64,000 nucleotides of DNA from Lacrimispora sphenoides (GCF_900105215.1 NZ_FOIP01000002.1:1364001-1428000), one strand, 5' to 3'. Counted from the stretch's first letter, positions 9,342-17,264 are shown. Notes: a model not told the origin generated them from the letters alone. Translations and numbers: made by a program.

Positions 9342-10130
9342 ATGGCAGCCAGATTGTTCAGAAAAAACGTTGCAGTTTTTATGACTGTGATTGCCTTTGG
9401 ATCTCTGCTGCTTTTGTGGGAACTGGTAGCCAGGTTTACAAATGCCAGGATGTTTCTCCCTCCTGCCTCAGAGATAATCATTAAATTCTTCGAAAGCTTT
9501 ACTGTCCCTATTGGCAGGCATACGATGATGGTACACATTGGTGTCAGTCTGTACAGAGTGGGTGTTGCCTTCTTTTTCGCAACTCTTACCGGGATTACTT
9601 TGGGAGTTTCCATGGGGTATTCCAAGACTGTAGAAGCAATTGTAAAGCCCATATTTGAATTTATTCGTCCGATACCGCCTTTGGCCTGGATTCCTATGTC
9701 GATTCTGTGGTTTGGGCTTGGAGATAAGAGTAAGTTCTTTATTATTTTTCTGGGGTGCTTTTGTTTTATTACAGTGAATACATACGATGGTACGAAAAAC
9801 GTAGATCCTGTTTTACTGGGAGCTGCCAGAATGTTAGGCGCATCAGAGCGTCAGGTGTTCTTTCGAGTTGTTCTTCCTTCCTCGATTCCGTACATTTTCG
9901 CAGGCCTTCAGATTGCGATTACAGCAGGCTGGTCTGCGGTGGTTGGAGCTGAAATGGTACGGTCCGATGAAGGTGTCGGCTGGCTAATCGTTATGGGAAT
10001 GACCAATGGAAATACCGTTCAGATTATGGTTGGAATGCTGGCAATCGGCCTTGTTGGATATATTCTGGCTACAGCCATGGCAAAGCTGGAAGGGAGGTTA
10101 TGCATATGGAACCAACAGCAGGGACTTTAA
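9342..10130 (+). CDS. ABC transporter permease 2 (SsuC/TauC type)
   Basis: A 262-residue BPD-type permease with six predicted membrane segments and the EAA-like coupling loop GAARMLGASERQVFFRVVLP. It is homologous to the preceding permease (both share an IRPIPxLAWIPxxILWxG segment) but clearly diverged, indicating an old duplication and a heterodimeric pore. A GGGAGG site lies before the ATG. Its 3' end overlaps the next ATPase gene by about 25 bp, which points to translational coupling. Confidence 0.9.
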   Translation: MAARLFRKNVAVFMTVIAFGSLLLLWELVARFTNARMFLPPASEIIIKFFESFTVPIGRHTMMVHIGVSLYRVGVAFFFATLTGITLGVSMGYSKTVEAIVKPIFEFIRPIPPLAWIPMSILWFGLGDKSKFFIIFLGCFCFITVNTYDGTKNVDPVLLGAARMLGASERQVFFRVVLPSSIPYIFAGLQIAITAGWSAVVGAEMVRSDEGVGWLIVMGMTNGNTVQIMVGMLAIGLVGYILATAMAKLEGRLCIWNQQQGL

Positions 10131-10885
10131 CAGGAGTACTTCAGTGCAGCCACGTCTCCAAGGAGTTTGACAGCTTTGACGGAACCGGCAAGAACCTGGT
10201 ATTAAAGGACATTGATTTTACTGTTAAGGAAAATGAATTTTTGGTGTTGTTTGGACCGGGACAGTGCGGAAAGACCACTTTGCTTAACATTTTGGCAGGT
10301 TTAGAGCCGGCCACCTCCGGGGAAGTGATGGATCATGGGAAAAAGGTGACTGCTCCTGCTCCAAAACGAGGAGTTGTTTATCAGAAGACAGCATTATTTC
10401 CATGGCTCACAGTCATGGGAAATGTGGAATTTGGGCCGAAGGTCCGTGGATTTAAGAAAGAGGAGATAAAAAAGATTGCAGATCATTATATTGAACTGGT
10501 AGGTTTAAAAGGGTTTGAAAAAAGTTATCCCTCCCAGTTATCAGGCGGAATGAGACAAAGAGTCGGAATTGCCAGAGCTTACAGCAATAATCCTGATATT
10601 ATGCTGATGGATGAACCTTTCGGCCATTTAGATGCTCAAACAAGATATATGATGGAGGAAGAACTTCAGAGAATCTGGCAGAAAGAAAAGAGAACGGTAA
10701 TCTTCGTAACCAATAACATTGAGGAAGCGTTATTTCTTGCAGACCGGATCATTCTGATGACCAACTGTCCTTCTGCCATTAAAAAAGAATATAAGATCGA
10801 TCTGCCACATCCCAGAAGCTATGTTGACTCTGAATTCCTACGTTTACGGCAGGAGATAACTGAAAATATGGACAAATCGCTGTAA
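10106..10885 (+). CDS. ABC transporter ATPase 1, lacking the switch histidine
   Basis: A 259-residue nucleotide-binding protein of the SsuB/TauB class. It has Walker A (GPGQCGKTT, residues 50-58), a Q loop (VVYQK), the signature LSGGM (145-149) and Walker B (IMLMDEP). The switch histidine expected in the VTHDIEEA motif is replaced: the protein reads VTNNIEEA, with Asn at about residue 203. The ATG at 10106 is preferred over 10100 because the GGGAGG site (10092-10097) is 8 nt away. It overlaps the permease gene and is followed by a second ATPase whose defects are complementary, so the pair probably forms one asymmetric ATPase dimer. Confidence 0.9.
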   Translation: MEPTAGTLTGVLQCSHVSKEFDSFDGTGKNLVLKDIDFTVKENEFLVLFGPGQCGKTTLLNILAGLEPATSGEVMDHGKKVTAPAPKRGVVYQKTALFPWLTVMGNVEFGPKVRGFKKEEIKKIADHYIELVGLKGFEKSYPSQLSGGMRQRVGIARAYSNNPDIMLMDEPFGHLDAQTRYMMEEELQRIWQKEKRTVIFVTNNIEEALFLADRIILMTNCPSAIKKEYKIDLPHPRSYVDSEFLRLRQEITENMDKSL

Positions 10886-10896
10886 AGGAGGAGTTT

Positions 10897-11646
10897 ATGG
10901 AAGATAAAAGAGAAACAAAAGTAAAGGTAATGAATCTGACAAAACAGTTCGACCAGCTTCTTGTTCTGGATGACATATCCTTTGATGTGAAAAAAGGAGA
11001 ATTCCTTTGTATCGTAGGGCCTACAGGCTGTGGTAAGACAACATTTTTAAACAGCCTTACCAAGCTTTATCAGCCCACAAAAGGGGAGATATTAATTAAC
11101 AATGAGCCAGTGGATTTAAAAAAGCACAGCATTGCATATATTTTTCAGGAATATTCAACGATGCCATGGCTGACGGTAGAAGAAAATATCCGTTTTGGTC
11201 TGGATATTAAACATACTTCAAAAGAGTTGGCGGATCAGAAGGTGGAGGAGTATTTAGAGGTGGTAGGACTGACGAAATACCGTAAATACTATCCTGATCA
11301 GCTTTCGGCAAGTATGCTCCAGCGGGTAGTCATCGCCAGAGCATTTGCTACAGAGCCGGAGTTATTGTTAATGGATGAACCCTATGGGCAGCTGGATATT
11401 GAACTGCGGTTTAAGCTGGAGGATGAGCTGTTAAGCCTATGGAAACGAAACGGGACAACTGTTATTTTTATTACCCACAATATCGAAGAGGCAGTCTATT
11501 TAGGGGAAAGGATTCTTGTTCTTACCAATAAGCCTACAACGATAAAAACAGAGATAAAAAATGATCTGCCAAGGCCTAGGGATATTGCTTCTAAGGACTT
11601 TGTGGAATTACGAAATAAAGTGACGGATTTAATTAAATGGTGGTAG
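10897..11646 (+). CDS. ABC transporter ATPase 2, degenerate signature motif
   Basis: A 249-residue SsuB/TauB-like nucleotide-binding protein with Walker A (GPTGCGKTT, residues 41-49), a Q loop (YIFQE), Walker B (LLLMDEP) and an intact switch histidine (THNIEEA, H194). The ABC signature is altered from LSGGQ/M to LSASM (136-140), losing both glycines that contact ATP. ATPase 1 has a good signature but no switch His. In a head-to-tail heterodimer one composite site would therefore be intact and the other degenerate. AAGGAGG precedes the ATG, 11 bp after ATPase 1. It is the last gene of the transporter operon. Confidence 0.9.
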   Translation: MEDKRETKVKVMNLTKQFDQLLVLDDISFDVKKGEFLCIVGPTGCGKTTFLNSLTKLYQPTKGEILINNEPVDLKKHSIAYIFQEYSTMPWLTVEENIRFGLDIKHTSKELADQKVEEYLEVVGLTKYRKYYPDQLSASMLQRVVIARAFATEPELLLMDEPYGQLDIELRFKLEDELLSLWKRNGTTVIFITHNIEEAVYLGERILVLTNKPTTIKTEIKNDLPRPRDIASKDFVELRNKVTDLIKWW

Positions 11647-11674
11647 GATTTGTTTAACCATCATACATTAAAAG

Positions 11675-11724
11675 CAGCAGCTCCATTAGCATTCCATAAA
11701 GGAATGACAAGGGCTGCTGTTTTT
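11675..11724. terminator. Bidirectional terminator between the transporter operon and agrA
   Basis: Outer stem CAGCAGC (11675-11681) / GCTGCTG (11713-11719), inner stem CATTCC / GGAATG, followed by TTTTT on + and by a TTTT-containing run on -. It serves the convergent transporter and agr transcripts. Confidence 0.75.
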
Positions 11725-11753
11725 AACTGTGCTGCAATTATCCAGTGCATCTA

Positions 11754-12500
11754 TTAAATATGAATGTTATTTAAAGCTTTCTGCACTTTTCCCATCATAC
11801 GAATCGATACGGAATAGGTTTCTTTATTATTCATATGTAGTAAAGCATTTTCCCTGGAATACTTTAATACGTGTTTCATATTTATGATGGTGGAACGGTT
11901 GCACTGGCAGAAACCGGAATTCAAGGTTGAATGGAATTCTTTTAATGAGCCTGAAACCTGACGTATTCCGGTTTTTGTATGAACGATGATCTTGTGGGAA
12001 TCGTCGCTGGTCGTAATTGCTACAATGTCATTTTGATCCAGAACCAGCGAATCTTTATCCAGCTTTATGGATAAAAGACGATTGGAGGAGTCCAGCTGAG
12101 TCTTATAATTTGTTTCCGCATTTTGTATGCAGGAGCAGATCTGATCTGGTAAGGTTTCTGTTTCATCTTTTGTAATGAAGTCCATTGCTTCCACCTTATA
12201 GCGGAAGGTAAGAATAGCCATTTCACTGTGAGTAGTTACAAAGACAACATATCCCCTTGGATCATATTTGCGTATTTCCTGAGCCAGTTCAATTCCATTT
12301 TTATTTGACTGCAAATCAATGTCCAGAAAATAAAGTCCGGTAATGTTGGAGCGCCTTCGCATGGAAAGCAGTTCTTCCGGGTTTGAGGTTGCACAATAAA
12401 GCTTGGATTCTGTTGGGTTCATTATTAGATATTTTTCTATAATGTGTTACCAGCGGCTTAATTGCCTGTTATCATCTTCACAAAGGTATATGTGGATCAT
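11754..12500 (-). pseudogene. AgrA-like LytTR response regulator interrupted by an in-frame stop
   Basis: On the minus strand a strong AAGGAGT site precedes ATG 12500, and the first codons read MIHIYLCEDDNRQLSRW, the typical AgrA start with the acidic pair of a receiver domain. Codon 18 is TAA (12447-12449). After it the same frame continues as HIIEKYLIMNPTESK and runs intact to the stop at 11754. Ignoring the stop, the protein would have 248 residues, the normal AgrA length: receiver to about 130 (phosphoacceptor in YFLDIDLQ) and a LytTR DNA-binding domain (CQCNRSTIINMKHV). Re-initiation at ATG 12422 has no ribosome site and would lose the first strand and acidic pair. CAA to TAA is a plausible single change. 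A sequencing error cannot be excluded. Confidence 0.8.
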
Positions 12501-12514
12501 TTTTGTACTCCTTA

Positions 12515-13825
12515 TTAATCATTATGCATTAGGATTAGTTCTTGTGTAAAATAAGGTTCTTCATATGTTGTATTCCAGATAGTATTTTCATAATTTTTTA
12601 AAATTAAATCTACGTTAAAAAGTCCGATACCTCTATTTTCACCTTTTGTTGAAATTTCGTGGCTACGAAGCTCTGATATGGCATGGGACGGAGGAAGGGC
12701 GGTGTTTTGGATGATGAGATGGAGATTTTTTTCTTTATAAAAAATGCAAAAATGCACTTCCTTTTCTTCTGTTTCCATAGCAGCTTCCATGGCATTGTCT
12801 AAAAATATACCCAGGACCCGGGAAAGATCCAGGCAATCCATATTTAGATCATTAATAGGTTCTGTCAGTTCTATTTCCGCTTTGATGCCTATCTCCATCA
12901 TATAGACAAATTTGGAGGAGAGAAGGCTTTTAATTGCGGTGTTTTTAATATTTGATAGAGCTCCCAGTTTGGTATCCGATTCTGTAAATGCACGGCTGAT
13001 GGGGAGGATTCTTTCTCCGTAATATTCCTTTAGTCCATCCATATCATCTTCTTTCAGATATCCTGACATAGTAACAAGTATGTTCATGTAGTCATGCTTG
13101 AATTTACGCATAATTCCATAAGAATTTTCCAAGCGCTCCGTGTAGATACGAAGATTTTCAAACTGTGCCATGCGGTGCTTATAAGCTTGTTCTCCCATGG
13201 TGACTTTATAAACGGAATACATCAGAAAGACCGTGATTACGAATAATAATAGGAAGATAATTCCGTTTAATGCAATGACACCGTAATTATAACCTAGGCG
13301 TTCCCCATAGGAAAAGTTAAAAATGTAAAAGAACACCAGTAGAAAAAGATCAATAAAAATGGCTTTCAGCAGATGATCGTTAATTAAATATTTAGTAATA
13401 ACTAATTTTTTATGAAAATAATAGCCAATTAGTTTTGTTGTAGTTCCACAGAATATGCAGTAAATACAAGAAAAAGCGATAAGCAGTAAATGGTGGGTTA
13501 TCAAGGCTTCCATATCCATCTTGAAAATAAATCCTGCTATCCACATAAACAGGTAGTTAAATGTAATTGTATAAAGATATCCAAATAAATAACAGGATAG
13601 ACTCAAATAGTGATTATTAGTAAAAAAATAGATTAATAGTATGATTCCCATAAACGTTATAAATGTACTGGCCTGTCCATAGATTCGGTTAAAAAAGTAG
13701 AAGGTACTAAAGGCATATAAAAATATAATAAATCGTTTTAGAATTGTCAATTTATTAGGAAGCAAATGTACACAAAAAAAGTAATTACATAAGGCTCCTG
13801 TAAGTGTATAAATAAAATAAGTCAT
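12515..13825 (-). CDS. AgrC-like sensor histidine kinase (GHKL type)
   Basis: A 436-residue kinase. The first ~215 residues hold six or seven membrane segments, as in AgrC receptors. A short helical region carries the likely phosphoacceptor His (FKHDYMNIL), and the C-terminal GHKL ATPase domain shows the N box (FLDNAMEAA) and G box (GENRGIGLFNV). AGGAG lies before the ATG. The gene is divergent from agrB and precedes the agrA frame by 14 bp, so C and A form one transcript. In this family the membrane part senses a cyclic peptide made by AgrB from AgrD. With agrA interrupted, its partner may be non-functional or encoded elsewhere. The region is noticeably more AT-rich than the flanking housekeeping genes. 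Confidence 0.88.
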   Translation of the reverse strand: MTYFIYTLTGALCNYFFCVHLLPNKLTILKRFIIFLYAFSTFYFFNRIYGQASTFITFMGIILLIYFFTNNHYLSLSCYLFGYLYTITFNYLFMWIAGFIFKMDMEALITHHLLLIAFSCIYCIFCGTTTKLIGYYFHKKLVITKYLINDHLLKAIFIDLFLLVFFYIFNFSYGERLGYNYGVIALNGIIFLLLFVITVFLMYSVYKVTMGEQAYKHRMAQFENLRIYTERLENSYGIMRKFKHDYMNILVTMSGYLKEDDMDGLKEYYGERILPISRAFTESDTKLGALSNIKNTAIKSLLSSKFVYMMEIGIKAEIELTEPINDLNMDCLDLSRVLGIFLDNAMEAAMETEEKEVHFCIFYKEKNLHLIIQNTALPPSHAISELRSHEISTKGENRGIGLFNVDLILKNYENTIWNTTYEEPYFTQELILMHND

Positions 13826-13858
13826 GATGTATCTCCTCGCAAGTAGATGTATGTATAT

Positions 13859-13887
13859 ATTTTACATTGTTGTAAATGGAAAGTAAA
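13859..13887 (-). promoter_or_regulatory. agrC promoter with overlapping palindrome
   Basis: Read on the minus strand: TTTACT (13887-13882), 17-bp spacer, TAAAAT (13864-13859), 34 bp before the agrC start. The palindrome TTTACA-TTGT-TGTAAA (13861-13876) overlaps the -10 box and spacer, a suitable place for a repressor or autoregulator. Confidence 0.55.
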
Positions 13888-13918
13888 GGAAATTGTATGA
13901 AAAGCAGGTGCATTTTAC

Positions 13919-13983
13919 GCTTAGGAAGAAAAATGCCGCGGAAATTGCAAAAATATTTTATTGGCTTAAGGATATGGTAATAT
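13919..13983 (+). promoter_or_regulatory. Candidate agrB promoter region with two GCTTA(A)GGA repeats
   Basis: A TAATAT -10 box (13978-13983) lacks a good -35 hexamer. GCTTAGGA (13919-13926) and GCTTAAGGA (13964-13972) are similar direct repeats, the second ending 5 bp before the -10 box. AgrA proteins bind spaced direct repeats upstream of weak promoters, so these are candidate sites, but the 45-bp spacing is larger than the usual one. Confidence 0.3.
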
Positions 13984-14005
13984 ATGGTCAAACGGTGGTG
14001 ATAAA

Positions 14006-14551
14006 ATGAGTATTTCTAGAATTGCTGTTGGTTTTTGTGACTTGCTGAACAAAATAAGTCCCAAAAGTCAAGAAGAGAATAAAGTAATTCAATATGGAAT
14101 GGAATTGTTGCTGGACAATATTATTAAGCTTATAGTCATTTTGCTTATTGGAATTGTCTTAGGAAAGGGGCTTGAGACCCTTGTGGTATTGTCTACATTT
14201 TGTGGCTTAAGATTACAGGCTGGAGGCATTCATGCTAAAACTGGTCTGGGTTGCGGATTTAGTATGTTGTTGGTCTGGGCAATATCTATTTTAGGAGATA
14301 TCTTCTTTGATATAAAAACCTCTTTTTTACCGTATATTTATACTATTTCAGTTTTTATTATTCTTTGCTGTGCTCCACGGACAATAAATATTGAGCACTT
14401 TAGTTCGCAAGATAAATTAAAAAAGAAATTATATTCCATTGTTGTTTTGACCTTCATTATGGCGATTGCGTTTTTTAATCCGCCACTTAGGGCTTTACTT
14501 GTATTTCCGGTTACTTTGGAAGTTTTAACACTACTTCCTAAAAATAAATAA
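14006..14551 (+). CDS. agrB: AgrB-like peptide-processing membrane protease
   Basis: A 181-residue AgrB-family protein. The catalytic pair is visible as H76 and C83 in QAGGIHAKTGLGCGF, the same spacing as H77/C84 of staphylococcal AgrB. Several membrane segments follow (about 85-105, 108-125, 142-160). The family cleaves the AgrD precursor at its C-terminal side and forms the (thio)lactone ring. The gene starts 180 bp from the divergent agrC and is followed by a very small agrD-like frame after 19 bp. The length is normal for clostridial AgrB. Catalytic residues are intact, so precursor processing could still occur. Confidence 0.9.
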   Translation: MSISRIAVGFCDLLNKISPKSQEENKVIQYGMELLLDNIIKLIVILLIGIVLGKGLETLVVLSTFCGLRLQAGGIHAKTGLGCGFSMLLVWAISILGDIFFDIKTSFLPYIYTISVFIILCCAPRTINIEHFSSQDKLKKKLYSIVVLTFIMAIAFFNPPLRALLVFPVTLEVLTLLPKNK

Positions 14552-14570
14552 TTGTTAAAGGAGAGAACAT

Positions 14571-14717
14571 ATGATGAGAAAGATGGCAGTAGAGGAATTA
14601 CAGAAAATGTTGGTAAAGGTATCCCTCAATTCTGTGGGAAAGAGTATTCCAGCTGGAATTTATGAAAGAAAAATTCCAGAAGCAGTTTTAAAGATGCGCA
14701 ACGAGAATACTAAGTAG
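14571..14717 (+). CDS. agrD: AgrD-like autoinducer peptide precursor, without cysteine
   Basis: A 48-residue frame directly after agrB with a strong AAAGGAG site. The N-terminal half is amphipathic (MRKMAVEELQKMLVKVSL). The middle reads NSVGKSIPAGIYERKIPE, matching the AgrD plan: signal core, then a charged [E/D]-x-x-IP-E recognition tail. Most AgrD peptides have a Cys that forms the thiolactone; here there is no Cys in the whole peptide. Ser25 (or Ser21) could form a lactone, as in the few serine-type signals known, but the distance to the expected cleavage after Tyr31 is larger than the usual five-residue ring. Assignment rests mainly on position, size and the IPE tail. Confidence 0.75.
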   Translation: MMRKMAVEELQKMLVKVSLNSVGKSIPAGIYERKIPEAVLKMRNENTK

Positions 14718-14885
14718 GAATTTATGAGTAAAAGAATTCTACTAATAAATTTAAGTGCAGATAGTCCGGTATGAGTTATATAATGATAATGTTTTCATTA
14801 TAAAAAGAAAAAGCGACGTTATACCAATGAAAATAATACATATAATTTATTGTAAGATTTTCAAATCCAATTAGTTGGAATGTAT

Positions 14886-15008
14886 ATGACTACTGTAGTA
14901 ACAAGGGGGAAACTTTTGTCTGGATTAATTAAGATTCCTATAAATAGCTTAAATAAAAAATATGGAATTTATTCAGAAGTTTTATGGATACTCAGTAGAA
15001 TAAACTAA
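14886..15008 (+). CDS. Possible 40-residue small protein after agrD
   Basis: ATG 14886 to TAA 15006-15008, ending 7 bp before a long hairpin. The sequence (starting MTTVVTRGKLLSGLIKIPIN) is basic with some hydrophobic residues and resembles no family I know. The ribosome site is weak (GGA about 8 nt upstream). The rest of the 420-bp stretch between agrD and the next gene shows no other gene. It may be a real small peptide of the agr locus or chance. Confidence 0.25.
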   Translation: MTTVVTRGKLLSGLIKIPINSLNKKYGIYSEVLWILSRIN

Positions 15009-15015
15009 AATAATT

Positions 15016-15046
15016 ACTGCCCTTTGAAATTATTTCAAAGGGCAGT
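15016..15046 (+). terminator. Long perfect hairpin ending the agrBD transcript
   Basis: A perfect 14-bp stem ACTGCCCTTTGAAA / TTTCAAAGGGCAGT with a 3-nt loop. No T run follows on +, so it may protect or process the RNA rather than terminate by itself. Confidence 0.55.
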
Positions 15047-15139
15047 TAGTCAATTATATGAATTTGGATGGAAACTATTTTAAACCGAATTACCAGACCT
15101 TTCCTCCGCAAAGGGATGACAAAGATAGGAGAAAAGCAG

Positions 15140-15325
15140 ATGAGAGAAAACTTATTTCGTAAAATTCTAAAACTGGAAAAGAATTTAGCAGATGCTTCTG
15201 TGCAAAAGAACATCAAGTCAAAGCATAGAAAGAGAAAGATTATTCCAGATGAATATTATATAGATGTAATAACGACCGTACCGGAAAGAAGAGTTATGGT
15301 AGAGATGGAGTGTATTGATATTTGA
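15140..15325 (+). CDS. Small basic protein of unknown function
   Basis: I do not recognise this frame. From ATG 15140, which has a good AGGAG site 8 nt upstream, it encodes 61 residues; the frame is open from 15068 but that start lacks a ribosome site. The N-terminal half is basic and helical (MRENLFRKILKLEKN; KSKHRKRKI). The C-terminal half is mixed and acidic at its end (ending MECIDI). There is no signal peptide or membrane segment. It sits between the agr genes and a strong terminator, with AT-rich composition like the agr locus, so it may have arrived with that locus. A regulatory or antitoxin-like role is possible but unsupported. Confidence 0.5.
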   Translation: MRENLFRKILKLEKNLADASVQKNIKSKHRKRKIIPDEYYIDVITTVPERRVMVEMECIDI

Positions 15326-15351
15326 CAAGAGTAAGTGACTGGCGGAATGTG

Positions 15352-15409
15352 AATAAAAGCAGGTAACGTGAAAGAATGTAATGTTCTTCCGCGATACCTG
15401 CTTATTTTT
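15352..15409. terminator. Bidirectional terminator between the small protein gene and rqcH
   Basis: Stem AAGCAGGTA / TACCTGCTT with inner pairing AAGAA / TTCTT, followed by ATTTTT on + and by TTTTATT on -. It serves the convergent genes. Confidence 0.8.
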
Positions 15410-15483
15410 AATTCAATATTGTTAAATATCTTTTCCTTCCCTTCACCGGCTCAATACACGATTACGAGCCTTCCAAGGTGGAT

Positions 15484-17226
15484 TTACTTACATTCTTCCA
15501 AAAGTATCTTTGGTTCAGCGACCATGGAATAATTGGTATGGTAGATAACAAAGCCAGGCGCCGCTCCGGCTACTTTTTTAATCTGCTTTTTCTGCACATA
15601 ATCCACTTCCACCTTATCGTTTTCACGACCCTTGGAATAGTAGGCAGCTAAAGCTCCGGCTTCTTCAAATGCCCGGTCGGGAAGCTCTTTTCCTTCGGAT
15701 TTTACGATTACATGGGAGCCTGGGATTCCTTTAGCATGGAACCACCAGTCATTGCCGCTCGCTCCTTTAAAAGTCAGTTCCTCATTCTGGTAATTATTCT
15801 TCCCCACATAAATATGGAATCCGTCAGAAGAAAGGTAGTGGAAGGGCCTGCTTGTTATCTTAGGCTTTTTATCGCCGGAGCGACGGTGCTTAATGTATCC
15901 GTACTCCATCAATTCTTCTTTGATCTGTACAAGATCTTCCTCCATTAGGGCGATGTCCAAAGCAGTACTAACAGATTCCAGATGGTCGATTTCCTGTTTG
16001 GTTTCCGCAATCTGATCTGTTACAGCTTCGAAGGTGCGTTTTAATTTATTATATTTATCGAAATATTTCTGAGCATTTTCCTTTGCAGATAACTGATCAT
16101 CCATAGGAATGGTAATTTCCTCGTTGGTGTAATAATTAAGGCAGACCAGCTGCTTTTCACCTCCGGTTAATTCATATCCATAGGTATTGATAAGCTCTCC
16201 GTAAACCTTATACTTGTCCCGTTTGTCCGTATCCTTCAGCTGCTTGGCCTGAAGGTCATATTTTTTATAATTTCGTTCCAGAGCGATCTGAACGATTTTT
16301 CGTAAGTCTACGGATTTTTGCCGGATTCTGGTGATGGTATTTTTTGAGGCATAATAGTTTTCCAAAAGCGTGCTGATGGAATCAAAGCATTGGGAAACAT
16401 AGCCTTCCCCCTGATAACAGGTTAAGGGAAGGGCGGAGAATTCCACAGGTTCTTCCTTTTTATATATAATGTTTGGAGTGAAATGTCCATGTTTTACATC
16501 ATCCATGATAAAGGAAAACATGTGATACAGATGGATCAGTTCCAGCTCCGTCATTCCATTGGCAGAGCGGTCCCCGTCAATGGAGGCCAGATTGCAAAGC
16601 TCATGGCCCATAATAGGGCTTAGACCGGTCAGTTTCATATACAGCGCTTTTTGTATTGGTGCGGCTGTCTGGCCGATTACATCAATGAATTCTTCTTCAG
16701 TGATAGTCAGAGGATCTTTTTTCTCCATGGTCTGTGGGATGAAATAGGTTCTTCCCGGCAAAACCTCTCGTACGGAGCTGACCTGGGCGGAGATGTGCTT
16801 TATGCTGTCTAAAATCAGATCCTCTTCATTGCAAAAAATGATATTGCTGTGCTTTCCCATGATTTCAATGATCAGTTTTTTGGTTCTTTTATCACCTAAT
16901 TCATCAAAGTGCTCCACTTCCATACATAAGATCCGTTCCAGTCCCGGCTGGCTCACCCGTATGATTCGCCCGTTTCCGATGTGCTTTCTTAAAAGCATAC
17001 AAAAATTTGGGGCGGTCATGGGGCTTTGCTTGTTTGCCTCTGTAAAATAGATCAGAGGGAGACTGGCACTGGCCGAAATCAGGAGTCTCCATGTGTTTTT
17101 CTGGTTTTTAATAGTAAACAGCAGTTCATCCTTTTCCGGCTGGGCAATTTTTGCAATTTTTCCGCCTTCCAGCCGGTCTTTCATCTCTGCTGCGAGATTT
17201 GCCATAACAATTCCGTCTAATGCCAT
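15484..17226 (-). CDS. rqcH: Rqc2/RqcH homologue, NFACT family (ribosome-associated quality control)
   Basis: A 580-residue NFACT protein, formerly annotated as fibronectin-binding protein. The family start MALDGIVMANLAAEM lies at 17226 with GGAGG 7 nt upstream; the longer frame is not used. Order of domains: NFACT-N (1 to about 200), helical and coiled-coil middle (about 260-430, with many E/K/R), and the NFACT-R RNA-binding domain at the end (HYLSSDGFHIYVGKNNYQNEEL, WWFHAKGIPGSHVI). RqcH binds peptidyl-tRNA on stalled 50S subunits and adds C-terminal alanine tails. Length and motifs are normal. It is transcribed alone from a divergent promoter. Confidence 0.93.
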   Translation of the reverse strand: MALDGIVMANLAAEMKDRLEGGKIAKIAQPEKDELLFTIKNQKNTWRLLISASASLPLIYFTEANKQSPMTAPNFCMLLRKHIGNGRIIRVSQPGLERILCMEVEHFDELGDKRTKKLIIEIMGKHSNIIFCNEEDLILDSIKHISAQVSSVREVLPGRTYFIPQTMEKKDPLTITEEEFIDVIGQTAAPIQKALYMKLTGLSPIMGHELCNLASIDGDRSANGMTELELIHLYHMFSFIMDDVKHGHFTPNIIYKKEEPVEFSALPLTCYQGEGYVSQCFDSISTLLENYYASKNTITRIRQKSVDLRKIVQIALERNYKKYDLQAKQLKDTDKRDKYKVYGELINTYGYELTGGEKQLVCLNYYTNEEITIPMDDQLSAKENAQKYFDKYNKLKRTFEAVTDQIAETKQEIDHLESVSTALDIALMEEDLVQIKEELMEYGYIKHRRSGDKKPKITSRPFHYLSSDGFHIYVGKNNYQNEELTFKGASGNDWWFHAKGIPGSHVIVKSEGKELPDRAFEEAGALAAYYSKGRENDKVEVDYVQKKQIKKVAGAAPGFVIYHTNYSMVAEPKILLEECK

Positions 17227-17264
17227 CGTCTGTTCCTCCGGTAAATGGTCTATATAATAAGGAT

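Noticed and set aside
15068..15139. Upstream extension of the small basic protein
   Set aside because: The ATG at 15068 has no ribosome site, while ATG 15140 has AGGAG at ideal spacing.
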